Below the pieces are notes generated by a model. The model was not told where the DNA came from. It saw nothing but the letters and a program-made list of their open reading frames with translations, and made no database searches. Both the position numbers and the translations under genes were made by a program. Of a stretch of 64,000 bases of DNA, positions 59,801 through 64,000 are shown piece by piece (within the stretch, counting starts at the first letter, position 1; each line of letters begins with the position of its first letter). Origin of the DNA: Enterobacter cloacae (lineage in GTDB: Bacteria > Pseudomonadota > Gammaproteobacteria > Enterobacterales > Enterobacteriaceae); the NCBI RefSeq assembly GCF_013375935.1, contig NZ_CP056117.1, positions 3,534,001 through 3,598,000 on the forward strand, given 5' to 3'.

Positions 59801-59828
59801 TGACATCAACAACTTTTGCGTTACTCAT
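41823..59828 (-). CDS. Giant BapA/LapA-like adhesin with Ig-like repeats, FG-GAP region and RTX type I secretion signal
   Basis: This single uninterrupted 18-kb gene encodes 6001 residues, roughly 600 kDa. Residues 1-~135 form a BapA-prefix-like domain. At about 135-160 a glycine-rich hydrophobic segment (APWGWIAGAALGGGAIGALLASGG) may retain the protein in the export channel. Residues ~280-4560 carry about 43 Ig-like domains of ~100 residues, each opening with a DDVINAAE-like motif and ending in DxAGNx. Five ~105-residue DTGxSxSDFIT repeats follow (~4567-5090). Then come two further Ig-like units, an FG-GAP/VCBS region (~5350-5650) with calcium-type loops such as DFNGDGYMD and DWNGDGQMD, RTX-like repeats (GNSGDNQFEGRGGNDTF) and the C-terminal secretion signal. 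AAGGAGAAG precedes the start. Expected role: surface attachment and biofilm formation. Confidence 0.93.
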   Translation of the reverse strand: MSNAKVVDVIVRKTAEKTRLTGEGNLSVSISSPSVIEIQGSAQDVVRYVRQGKDLLIYMKDGSVIRCNNYFVDDPETHNQSELVFNDSQELTHISFADAGEASGAVATELTAQAAPISSIEPFLEQGSALSDAPWGWIAGAALGGGAIGALLASGGDGETKTKVIDNTKEVESATPTFLLTDNAGDRQGVLSANAITDDNTPTFSGTGQPGATIQVKDSSGSTIASAMVAKDGTWSVTLPAQKDGEHTWSVVQIDGSKTTAAGSITVTVTTADASVTLATTAGDNVINASEQAAGFTLSGSAKNLAQGTALTVTLNGKTYTAEVGADGGWRVNVPAADAQALGDGTWTVNVSGKDAAGNTVTGSQTIGVDTAAPTISVDTLAQDNVINAAEHNQPLTLTGKTSAEAGQIVTVTLNGKNHTATVGSDGGWSVTLPASEVQSLANGQHTLTVNVSDKAGNGASTTADVTVDTTAPVVTINTVAGDDILNTSEQGQAQIISGKANGAAAGDIVTVTVGGQTFTGAVQADGSWSVGIPASAVGALGEGKHGISVSVTDAAGNTGSATRDITLSGNPPEFTIDAISQDNVLNAQEAMQPLSLTGTSNLPDGSAITVTLNGVSYAATVAGGVWSVQVPVSDVLSLANTLYPVSVSGTDSVGNSGSAEANLLVDTALPQVIVNTFAGNNLVNNAETAVDQTLSGRVTGAAAGDTVSITVGGKSYTAEVSSDLTWSVTIPSADLKAFGDGELTFTASVTNAHGNTGTGERDISINAELPGLRVNTISGDDVINAIEQQQDLTVSGSSTHLAAGAQITVTINNVDYPAVVNASGGWQIGVPAADLQAWTAGNVVVHASAQDAWGNTVSAEHPVELDLNAVAVTIDVVSGDDLLNAAEKGSDLTLSGQTQGVEAGQTVVVKFADQTFTAQVQQDGTWSLTVPASAMETLIDGRAQISASVTNASGNSADAARVVTVDTQPPTITINNLTDDNIINAAEAQQDLIVSGTSSAQAGQTVTVTLNGKSYQTTVQADGSWQLSVPAADAGALNDGNLTVTATVSDVAGNTSSADRVGLVDATVPQVTINDFVTDTNTVNQLAHSQAQILSGSVTGAAAGDRVTVTINSVDYTTVVDAAGNWSLGLPASVVQGLTDGTWTIDVSVTDRSGNTGSSSLDVVVNTVTPVIAISTLAADDVINATEKGEDLLLSGTSNQPEGTRVTVNLNGINYTATTDASGNWSVTVPASAVSALGEAHYTVTASVTDNVGNSASTSHDVLVDTSLPVVTIDTLAGDNIVNAAEVAAGQTLTGKVTNAASGDTVTIILGGQTYTATVQDDLTWSLSLSESQLTALGNGELTVSASVTNAHGNTGSSSLDFNIDAQLPGLRIDTVAGDDVINVIEHAQNLIVSGTSSDLAAGSTVTVTINGKDYSATVLADGTWQAAVPAADVSQWADGSLTISASAQDASGNPVAIGTVVDVDLAPVAITISSVTDDNVLNAAEKGQDLVLSGTTSNVEAGQTVTITFAGKTYTTTVDTNGDWTYTVPSADLSGLKDGDASVQVSVTNVNGNAASSAQEFSVDTTAPTVTINTISNDNMLNAAEAAQDLTLSGTSTAEAGQTVTVTFNGNQYTAQVQADGSWTLDVPAADMAGITDGSAAVTATVSDKAGNPASAGSSVLVDTTVPQITFNIVAGDDIVNIAEHGQALIVSGKVTGAQAGDVITVTLNGKDYTAMLDASGSWSVGVPAADVGALADGGQTITATITDKAGNSSTAAHNVDVSLTAPTIAIDTVANDDVINATEKGQDLLLTGTSNQPANTAVTVTLNGVSYAATTDASGSWSVTVPAANVSALGEAGYTVSASVTDAAGNSASADHSVRVDGALPTVTINAVAIDDTINAAEVASGQTLSGKVSGAASGDTVTIVVGGNRFTATVQDDLSWSVNVPSDVLTALGNGDLTVSASVTNGVGNTGSGARDITIDASLPGLRVNTMAGDDVINSIEHAQNLIITGSSEGLASGTALSVNVNGKIYAATVLADGTWTAAIPASDVSALGAGTVTVTVTGQSTAGNPVSISHDVKVDLAAVAISVDAIAADDVINAAEKGADLVLSGTTTNVEENQTVHITFGGRSYTATVDASGHWTATVPSADLGSLKDGNASVQVSVTNVNGNSASAGREYSVDATAPTLSIEIVSDNNIINAAEAQQDLVVNGVTNAEAGQTVTVTLNGVDYTTTVQANGSWSVTVPSADVGAITEGNYTISAAVSDKAGNPASADRDVLVDTTVPQLTINTVSDDDVINSAEHAQALIVTGSVTGAAAGDVVTVTLNGKSYTATLDASGNWSVGVPAADVSALAAGDHAITAALTDKAGNSGSATRDVEVNLTAPVLTIDTVSDDDVINSAEKAQDLSVSGSATGLAAGAAVTVMLNGKAYSATVDNSGKWTTTVPASEVGQLGEALYTVTASATDSVGNSASTSHGISVESVLPGVTINAVAGDDVINAAELAAGQTLSGTVVNAEAGNTVTVTAGGNTWTTTVQSDLTWSVDVPEAVLKALGNGDLTVSASVTNGVGNTGSGEREIVIDANLPGLRVDTVAGDDVINSIEHGQNLIVTGSSDGLAAGAALTVTLNGKTYAATVLADGTWRAAIPAADVADLAAGTVTVTVAGQSSAGNPVSIDHNVKVDLAAVAIGIDAVATDDVINAAEKGADLVLSGTTSSVEENQTVTIRFGGKTYTATVDAQGKWTTTVPSADLAGLKDGDASVQVSVTNVNGNSASAGREYSVDATAPSVTISTIAADDILNATEAQSDLAISGTSTAQAGQTVTVSLNGKDYTAAVGSDGSWTLNVPAADLAGLTDGSVTVTASVSDKAGNPASVDHNLTVDVTVPAVTINVIAGDDVINVAEHGQAQIVSGSATGAAAGDKVTVTIGGQTYTTVLDAAGNWSVGVPASVISGLSDGTVTVTASVTDAAGNTGTGTHNVTVDTGLPSVNFNAISDDNVLNAVEKGQDLSVSGTSANLAEGTVVTVTLNGKNYTATTAADGTWSLTVPAADLAGLGQANYTLNATATNGVGNTVSNTANLLVDTALPTVTINTVAGDNVINAAEVAAGQTLSGTVANAEAGNTVTVTIGGNSYTATVQSDLTWSVNVPSDVLTALGNGSLSVTATVTSGHGNTGTGERDITIDANLPGLRVDTVAGDNVVNSIEHAQNLIVTGSSDGLASGTTLTVTVNGKDYAATVLADGTWSAAIPSTDVSAWPEGTVKISVTGDSAAGNPITISHDVTVDLAAVAISINAIAADDVINAAEKGADLVLSGATTNVEAGQTVTLSLNGKIYTTTVDDSGNWTYTVPSADLAGLKDGDASVQVSVTNVNGNSASAGREYSVDATAPSLTISTIAADDILNAAEAQSELAISGTSTAEAGQTVTVSLNGKDYTATVGSDGSWTLNVPAADLAGLSDGSVTVTASVSDKAGNPASVDHNLTVDVTVPAVTINAVAGDDVINVTEHAQAQIISGTATGAAAGDKVTVTIGGQTYTTVLDAAGNWSVGVPASVISGLSDGTATVTASVTDAAGNTGTGTHSVTVDTGLPSVNFGAISGDNVLNAVEKGQDLSVSGTSANLAQGTTVTVTLNGKSYTATTAADGTWSLTVPAADLAGLGQANYTLSATATNGVGNSVSNTANLLVDTALPTVTINTVAGDNVINAAEVATGQTISGTVANAEAGNTVTVTIGGNSYTATVQSDLNWSVSVPESVLTALGNGDLTVSASVTNGHGNTGTGEREITIDANLPGLRVDVVAGDDVINSIEHTQNLIVTGSSDGLAAGATLTVTLNGKTYAASVLADGTWSAAIPAADVGALAAGTVTVIVAGQSSAGNPVTISHDVTVDLAAVAISIDAIAADDVINAAEKGADLVLSGATTNVEENQTVTITFGGKTYTAKVDADGNWTATVPSADLAGLKDGDASVQVSVTNAHGNSASAGCEYSVDATAPAVTIDTVAGDNVINGAEAGAGVTVSGTTTAEVGQTVTVTLGGNSYTAQVQQGGVWSVNVPGTDLSALADNGYTVQVSVSDAAGNPGSASKAITLDTTPPTVSFNVVAGDNVINSVEHAQAQIVSGTATGANVGDKVFITLGTNQYTTTVDASGNWSVGVPASVISALNDGTVTLTATITDSAGNSSTRTHDVVVNTASVALTVNAIGGDDVINAAEAGNELVISGSSAQFASGTQVTVTLNGKSYTATIQSDGSWTTTVPAADVGALADGARYQVSVSAHDSAGNGASAAHTISVDTTAPVVSIAALSGDDVLNAAEAQLPLTVRGSSSAEAGQTVTVTLGGKTYTATVANDGTWTLDVPAADLAALNDGALTVTASVNDKAGNNGQTTHTLTVDTTAPTVTISTVADDDIVNNAEQLAGQTISGTTTAEQGQTVTVSFNGHSYQATVAADGAWSVFVPGRDFLGLTDGEYTITASVSDKAGNPGSASHDVTLNGDVPTIGINTFAQDDIVNAAEHGTPLVISGTTDAPAGQTVTITLNGKTYTATVQADGSWSYTLGSADVTALADGGSYVINAQVSNAIGNAASDSHTVTVDLTAPSMGISIDSLQNDTGLSASDFITNDGQVLVNGSLTAALGNNEKAQISLDGGATWTDLAVTGTTWRYTDGRTLTDGTYAYQVRVIDNAGNVGATDSQDVVIDLTKPAATTITVDAVSQDTGLSGSDFITSDTQISLKGTLGAALGSGDHAQISLDGGVTWTDVSVSGLSWTYMDGRTLADGDYNYQLRVIDDAGNVSATTSQVVTIDTVAPDASKTIAIDSISDDTGLSSSDFITNDTSLTLRGSLGATLADGEYAQISIDGGVTWQNVIVTGNSWYYVDGRTLGNQTYDYYVRVVDAAGNVGASAHQQVTVDTVAPDAAITVTVDNITVDTGFDNNDFLTSSTSYTLNGTLGAELGAGEYVQVSMDGGTTWVYATVSGTQWRYSDTRTLTDGSYSYQVRVVDQAGNVGATASQAVTVDTQAPQYGITIDSISDDTGQSGSDFITMDTTLTLNGSLGSALAGDERVQISLDGGNTWVDASVTNQRWSYTDTRDLPDGDYAYQVRIVDQAGNVGSTASQIVTVDTTPPDTVGTVVSYTDGEGERQGTYGASVATDDTSPLINGTLNRAPEDGEIVQLYRDGILLGQVTMNGSASWSFQDNGLSDGNHTYIVRVTDKAGNYTESDGFVLNVDTSVPTTTAAITAQTTSDTTPIVSGTVSADLVNGEYLVVTVNGKTYTSQTGGAVVVDPDHNTWYLQIPDGDALSVASYDVTAQVKSSAGNGNTTGTATGSLVIDTTTVNTDWATTTGNSNNSTMTVGTNSSGLWSIIANSQSYSSSDSSTYAGNTLSNTRGYYVVSQTAADFDRNGTQDIFATENTYAGSTQVMWTYDGSTYNASQLAMGTTIWYGGVMAYDKTGDGYLDLAYGDAGMDSLTYLVNNNGVLSPDGTGGEGGFYGQFDSGREISGVDLNNDGTVDIVQHTNRSGAYSLTVINNNGNGTLSIGQNMTNVFVVNAANTTTAASMTWADFNGDGYMDLYLGSSYNNTGGVIYYNNGAGQLSTTKSAVEASNASAGYLSVAVDWNGDGQMDIVKLSTYGGSQTATLFTNNGYGSSWTSSQLASGLANVTGVAAVDYNWDGAKDLLVSQQNGKVVLVQNSKTIADGTAMHLHIVDSEGINAYYGNTVNLYNAAGVLVASQIINAQSGIGSNDTSALVSFYGLDPNETYSAEIVKITNGVSDNVTWSGLEAGNGKEGYVLTAEAATGGHSGTITGTGYNDTFIAEDGTYTYNGSGGWNTHSDYDTWSNTGGMDAVDYRNATSGVTVDLRLSTAQDTGFGTSRLLNIEGINGSDYDDVITGNSGDNQFEGRGGNDTFNIGSGGHDTLLYKLISASDATGGNGSDVVNGFTVGTWEGTADTDRIDLRDLLSDSGYTGSGSASYVNGVATLDSSAGNIADYIRVVQNGSNTEIQVDLDGAGGQFTPTTLVTLNGVQTDLATLLANHQLLIA
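44560..46140 (-). repeat. Five tandem ~312-bp repeats (DTGxSxSDFIT type) in the adhesin
   Basis: Anchors for the GTGLS/SDFIT motif lie near 46076, 45764, 45449, 45124 and 44812, 312-325 bp apart. Each repeat reads DTGxSxSDFIT, AQISLDGGxTW, a Tyr-Arg-rich strand and RVIDxAGNV. They differ clearly from the main Ig array. Confidence 0.85.
47041..57828 (-). repeat. Six tandem copies of a 1797-bp (599-residue, six-domain) super-repeat in the adhesin
   Basis: The marker GLRV/GLRI, which opens one domain type per unit, is encoded at 57505, 55708, 53914, 52117, 50320 and 48523. Spacings are 1797, 1794, 1797, 1797 and 1797 bp. Within each unit six distinguishable Ig-like domains recur in the same order. 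Units 4 and 5 are the most alike by eye. Boundaries are approximate. Confidence 0.88.
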
Positions 59829-59950
59829 ATTCTTCTCCTTGCAGGTGTGCGGATTCCTGTGGATATGTCCACCAGATGGATGTAGCTATCCCTGGGAAAA
59901 AACACCCATTTTTTATCAGACCTAATTTGCGCAGGAAGGCGCGTTTTTTA

Positions 59951-61289
59951 TTAACTCAAATCGGGTAATTTTGCGGCAGCGTTCTTCTCTATTCCAATAA
60001 GCGGCATCAGGTTATCAACGGCTGCGGCGTAATTAATTGCCGCGCTCCAGCCGTCATATTCAGCGATTATTTTGGCGGAGGTGGCCTGCCACACGTCCTG
60101 CTCCACGCTGAGCAAATCGTTAATGCTGCGCTTGCTCAGGGTATATTCATTTTTATAGACATCCCGGGCGCGCAGCGCATTTTCCAGCTGCCGTTTTCCG
60201 GCCTCCATTCGCCCCCGGGCGCCGGTCCAGTCGGCCTGCGCAACGGAGGCTTTTTGCAGCACATCGAAGCGGGCCTGATCGACCTGCGACGATGCCATTG
60301 CCCGTGCCCCTTCAGCCTGGCGCACGCGTGCCGAGACCGCGCCGCCCTGATAAAGCGGTGCGTCAATGTTGAGCTGGATCTGGTCGTCCCAGTAGGCGCG
60401 ATTATCGGACTCATACCGGGTTCGGCCCCCCCTTCAGGCTCAGGGTTGGCCAGTGCTGCGACTTCGCGGTTTCAACGCCGTACTGGGCTGAACGCTCCAT
60501 GTTCTGCGCGGCCATCACCGCCGGAATCAGTGAATAATCAATGCGATTGAGCGCGCCGGGCTCCACCGCCAGGCTTCCCGGCACCGGAGAATAGCGTTCA
60601 GCCTCAATGCCGGTTAACACCGCCAGCCTCGCGCGGGCGCTGTTCAGGGACGCGTTGTACTGCTCTACCGTCGCCTGCATCCCGGCAATGCGCGTGCGGG
60701 TCTGAAGCTCGTCAGAGGTGGAGCTTACGCCTGCGTCGGCGCGCAGCTTCGCCAGCTGTTCCACGGTTTTGAGCGCCTGCACGTTCTCTTTTGCCGCCTG
60801 CAGCAGATCGCTGTAGCGTTTGACCTCCACATAGCTGAGGGCCGTTTTTTCCGCCACCTCAGAGAGCGTGCCCATCAGCTGGTAGCGATAGCCGTCACGC
60901 TGCGCTGAAGACCGGCTGATGCTGTTGTTGGTCTTGCCAAAATCGTACACCAGCTGCGTCAGGCTCAGCCCCCAGGCGGCGGAATTGCGCAGCGAGCCGC
61001 TTGAATCGGTAGTCTGGCTATGGCCCGTGCTTCCGTTCAGGGATATTTGTGGCATCCAGCCGCTGCGCGCTTCGTCTATTTGTGCCTGACCAATTCCCAG
61101 CTGCGCAGCCTGCTGGCTAACCGACGGATCGCGATCGAGCGCGAAAAGAATACTTTCCTTCAGCGTGGTTGCCGCAACGGGAGCAATACCTCCCTGAGCG
61201 CTATTTGCATTTGCCGCCGTCGCGGTCAGCGATATTACGACCAGGGAGAGGGATAATCTGAGTAACCTGTTATTGCGCATCATCGTCAT
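59951..61289 (-). pseudogene. TolC-family outer membrane channel, broken by one extra base in a C7 tract
   Basis: The product would be about 445 residues: signal peptide (LSLSLVVISLTATAANANS), then TolC-type helices and strands (ATTLKESILFALDRDPSVSQQAAQLGIGQAQIDEARSGWMPQISL, YVEVKRYSDLLQAAKENVQALK). The frame breaks after STLSLKGG-like LSLKGG; removing one C from 60426-60432 gives LKGGRTRYESDNRAYWDDQIQLNIDAPLYQGGAVSARVRQAEGARA in continuity with the rest. It is the outer-membrane exit of the adhesin system and the first gene of the operon, 122 bp before the adhesin. GGGGGAG supports the start. Confidence 0.87.
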
Positions 61290-62024
61290 AATATCTCCCC
61301 CGAATCCAGGTGGTGGCTAAATAATTACCCAAGAAGAGGTACAGATAATTCGACAAATATCTTCTCGCTCCTTCTCGAAAATTTTTAGGTAATAGAGGCC
61401 CGCACCCATTTCAAATTGAGATGAGAGCCGTTCTGCGTCTTATTACAATTAAGAATTTACTTAATTATTTATTGATTCGCAGCATAACAAAATGTGATAT
61501 GAGCAACCACACCCGCAATGTTAACGCGGTGTTACAAGTAAGAAAAAAGATGGGGTTTCTGGACAAATGGCTATAAGACGCCTTTCAGATGAAACATATA
61601 AACATGCTGTAATTTAAGGAAAATTCCTAAAGTGTCGCCTGTACATTTTTGGGTTAATTTCATGCCGGTTCAGACACAAAGATTTTCAAAGAAGTGTCAG
61701 TTTAGGTAATGAGGAGGATATATTTAGATTATTTAACCACAAATACATGATTGGCTAGATAATTAGCCTACAAATCCATTTGCAATCAAATCAATACTCC
61801 ATATTTACCGCCCACCCTGGTTACTTAAACCAAATTTTCAGATAAAACATGTCGATAACAACAAGCGTAAGGGTTAAAAACATGTTTTTTAAGGCTTATT
61901 AATGCATTATCAATAATAACGCCATTGAACTGCTTTGCTTAACATCTGCCTCTCGCCCATTCCTTTTCCGCCAAGATGCTGTATTATGCGATTTATTGCG
62001 ACATTTTGCAGGATTCGCCGCGCT
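61290..62024. other. 735-bp AT-rich intergenic region upstream of the adhesin operon
   Basis: I see no gene. The region is distinctly AT-rich and separates the divergent secretion operon and the DeoR gene. It has many A/T tracts and a short inverted repeat GGCTA-N6-TAGCC near 61753. It probably holds the promoters and control sites of the adhesin operon; AT-rich DNA of this kind is a usual H-NS target. Confidence 0.55.
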
Positions 62025-62768
62025 ATGCATAAAACCGCCCGTCAAAAATACGTGCTTGATCTCCTTAGTGAACGAGGCCAGGCAAGCATTACCGAGCTTG
62101 CCGAAAAGTTGCAGGTTTCTGCCGACACCATCCGCCGCGACCTGACTGACCTGGAAAACCAGGGGCTGGCGCAAAAAAATCACGGCGGCGCCATCGCGCT
62201 GAATCTCTCAACGATGACCCGCCAGAGCAGAAATACCCTGCTGCCTGAAACCAAGCAGCGGCTCGGTAAACGCGTCGCGGAAAGCGTACCGGCGGGTTCA
62301 ACGCTTTTTCTGGATGCGGGAAGCACGGTGCTGGCCGTTGCTTCTTTTCTTAAGGGACCGTTGACCGTCATTACCACCTCGCTGGATATCGCCCATCACG
62401 TCAGCGACCGGGAGGATATCGAGCTGATCCTCCTCGGCGGCAGGTGGGACAGGAAGCAGCGCCTGTTCGCCGGCAGCGCCACCCTCTCCCTGCTCTCGCG
62501 CTATCGGGCAGATATTGCCATTCTTGGCGCATGCGCCATTGATGCGGAGCTGGGCCTGAGCGCCAGCCAGGAAGCGGATGCGGAGGTGAAGCGCGCCATG
62601 CTGGCCGCAAGCCAGAGGCACTGGATCGTCGCGGACCATCTGAAGCTCAACCAGTGCGAACCGTATCTGGTGTCAGGGTTATCCAACATACATCAGCTGT
62701 TTTTAGATCGTCCCTGGGCCGAGCTTGGGGACCATAGCGCAGTGCAGGTCACCGTTTGCGCGCATTAA
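62025..62768 (+). CDS. DeoR-family transcriptional regulator
   Basis: The 247-residue protein starts MHKTARQKYVLDLLSERGQASITELAEKLQVSADTIRRDLTDLENQGL, the DeoR-type winged helix-turn-helix at about residues 5-57. The C-terminal sugar-phosphate-sensing domain has LFLDAGSTVLAVASFL and LILLGGRWDRKQRLFAGSATL. It probably represses the oxidoreductase gene 14 bp downstream. The start at 62025 is preferred over an in-frame ATG at 61935, whose extension looks non-coding. Confidence 0.85.
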   Translation: MHKTARQKYVLDLLSERGQASITELAEKLQVSADTIRRDLTDLENQGLAQKNHGGAIALNLSTMTRQSRNTLLPETKQRLGKRVAESVPAGSTLFLDAGSTVLAVASFLKGPLTVITTSLDIAHHVSDREDIELILLGGRWDRKQRLFAGSATLSLLSRYRADIAILGACAIDAELGLSASQEADAEVKRAMLAASQRHWIVADHLKLNQCEPYLVSGLSNIHQLFLDRPWAELGDHSAVQVTVCAH

Positions 62769-62781
62769 CGTGGAGAAGGTC

Positions 62782-63849
62782 ATGAGTAAAGTGAAGACAG
62801 TAAATATTGCGCTGATCGGCTATGGGTTTGTCGGTAAAACCTTTCACGCCCCGCTGATCCAGTCCGTCGACGGGCTTAAGCTGGCGGTGGTTTCTTCCCG
62901 CGATGAGGAGAAGGTAAAACGCGATCTTCCGGACGTGCAGGTGGTGGCCACGCCAGAAGAGGCTATTCAGCATCCTGATGTCGATCTGGTGGTGATTGCC
63001 TCCCCTAACGCCACCCACGCCCCGCTGGCGACGCTTGCCCTGAACGCCGGTAAACACGTGGTCGTGGATAAGCCTTTCACCCTCGACATGCAGGAAGCGC
63101 GGGACCTGATAGCGCTTGCGGACGAAAAACGGCTGCTGCTCTCCGTTTTCCATAACCGCCGCTGGGACACCGACTTTCTCGGGATTAAGCAGGTTATTGA
63201 GCAAGGCAGCATCGGCAGGGTTAAACACTTTGAGTCACACATTGACCGCTTCCGCCCGGAGGTTCGCGTCCGCTGGAGAGAGCAAAACGTTCCCGGCAGC
63301 GGCCTGTGGTTCGATTTAGGCCCGCACATGATTGACCAGGCGCTGCAGCTGTTTGGTCTGCCGCTGTCCGTTCAGGGCAATATCGCCACCCTGCGCGACG
63401 GCGCGGAAATTAACGACTGGGCGCACGTGGTGCTCAATTACCCGGAACACAGGGTGGTGCTTCATTGCAGCATGCTGGTGGCCGGCGGCGTTTCGCGCTT
63501 TACCGTACACGGGGACAAAGCCAGCGTGGTGAAGGCGCGTATCGATCAGCAGGAAGCGCAGCTGCTGGCGGGCGTTATCCCGGGAAGCGAAAGCTGGGGC
63601 AAGGACAGCGACGATATGGTGCTGTTTAACGCTCAGGGTGAAGCCAGTACCCTGCGCACGCCCGACGGCGATCAGCGTCAGTACTACATTAACGTGCGCG
63701 ATGCGCTGAGCGGTGAAATCGAAAATCCGGTGCGCCCGGTAGAGGCGCTGGCGGTGATGGCGGTGCTGGAAGCGGCGGTTAAATCTTCCGAAACCGGCTC
63801 AACGCAGGCGCTGGAATTAACCGCGCAGGAGATTGCGCAGCTTCAGTAA
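62782..63849 (+). CDS. Gfo/Idh/MocA-family oxidoreductase (YdgJ-like)
   Basis: The 355-residue protein has an N-terminal Rossmann fold (NIALIGYGFVGKTFHAPLIQ, residues 7-27), the EKP-type motif as VVDKPFTL with the conserved Lys, and the C-terminal alpha/beta domain with FHNRRWDTDFLGIK and GPHMIDQALQLFGLP, where His is a candidate catalytic residue. It resembles E. coli YdgJ. These enzymes use NAD(P) on sugars or polyols; the substrate is unknown. GGAGAAGG supports the start. It forms an operon with the DeoR gene. Confidence 0.85.
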   Translation: MSKVKTVNIALIGYGFVGKTFHAPLIQSVDGLKLAVVSSRDEEKVKRDLPDVQVVATPEEAIQHPDVDLVVIASPNATHAPLATLALNAGKHVVVDKPFTLDMQEARDLIALADEKRLLLSVFHNRRWDTDFLGIKQVIEQGSIGRVKHFESHIDRFRPEVRVRWREQNVPGSGLWFDLGPHMIDQALQLFGLPLSVQGNIATLRDGAEINDWAHVVLNYPEHRVVLHCSMLVAGGVSRFTVHGDKASVVKARIDQQEAQLLAGVIPGSESWGKDSDDMVLFNAQGEASTLRTPDGDQRQYYINVRDALSGEIENPVRPVEALAVMAVLEAAVKSSETGSTQALELTAQEIAQLQ

Positions 63850-63859
63850 AGCGCAAAAA

Positions 63860-63883
63860 AATGCCCTGCGGTTGCAGGGCATT
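63860..63883. terminator. Bidirectional terminator after the oxidoreductase gene
   Basis: AATGCCCTGC-GGTT-GCAGGGCATT is a perfect 10-bp stem. Six or more T follow on the minus strand and a weaker T-rich stretch on the plus strand, between two convergent genes. Confidence 0.8.
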
Positions 63884-63887
63884 TCAT

Positions 63888-64000
63888 TTACTGGCGCTTT
63901 TTCGGCATCATGCGCAGAAGCGTATTATCCTTCCAGAAATAGTGATGCAGCAGCGCGGCAAACGCGTGCAGGCCAATCACGAAATATCCCAGATTCGCCA
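63888..64000 (-). CDS. Cytochrome b561 family protein (partial, C-terminal end)
   Basis: Only the last 37 codons are present: ANLGYFVIGLHAFAALLHHY then FWKDNTLLRMMPKKRQ. The end of a membrane helix with paired His (haem ligands) and the WKDNTLLRMMP tail are typical of CybB/YodB-type cytochrome b561. Which paralogue it is cannot be decided from the fragment. Confidence 0.8.
   Translation of the reverse strand, partial: ANLGYFVIGLHAFAALLHHYFWKDNTLLRMMPKKRQ

Overview
The window is chromosomal DNA from an Enterobacter-like member of the Enterobacterales. The left 29 kb keeps the backbone order known from E. coli (trg, ydcI, ydcJ, opgD, rimL, ydcK, tehA, tehB, ydcL, ydcO, sutR, rlhA, yncJ), read here in reverse, with genus-type insertions between these genes. 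The assignment rests on recognising protein families and gene order; no database search was possible.

Layout. 1-3.8 kb: start of the urea-transporter gene urtA behind a sigma-54 promoter and an NtrC-like site, a MetE-like methyltransferase with tandem MetJ boxes, a rhodanese and the FtrA regulator. 4-29.3 kb: the ydc/teh block with added transporters (EamA type), a DppA/PepT-like peptide-utilisation pair, an amino-acid binding protein with an aminotransferase and LysR regulator, a carboxylesterase, and trg, frmA and frmR. 29.36-33.09 kb: a degenerate integrative element (yedK, an HNH protein, a membrane/coiled-coil protein, a broken umuC and a broken integrase) that appears to have entered the FrmR operator; the 16-bp operator core is repeated at both ends. 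33.3-38.3 kb: a membrane protein, a CsbD-like protein, the ycgZ-ymgA-ariR biofilm/Rcs connector operon, a LuxR-EAL protein and an unfamiliar double winged-helix regulator. 38.3-61.3 kb: a type I secretion operon (TolC-like channel, giant adhesin, ABC exporter, HlyD-like adaptor) carrying an 18-kb gene for a 6001-residue BapA/LapA-like adhesin. 61.3-64 kb: a long AT-rich gap, a DeoR regulator with a Gfo/Idh/MocA oxidoreductase, and the end of a cytochrome b561 gene.

Functionally the right half is about surface attachment: regulators known to tune biofilm formation, a c-di-GMP-type domain protein and a secreted adhesin lie side by side. The adhesin is built from about 43 Ig-like domains, 36 of which form six tandem copies of a six-domain, 599-residue super-repeat. 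Three genes (an AraC regulator, the HlyD-like adaptor and the TolC-like channel) are each broken by one extra base in a C7/G7 tract, which points to homopolymer errors in the assembly, although true decay or phase variation cannot be excluded.
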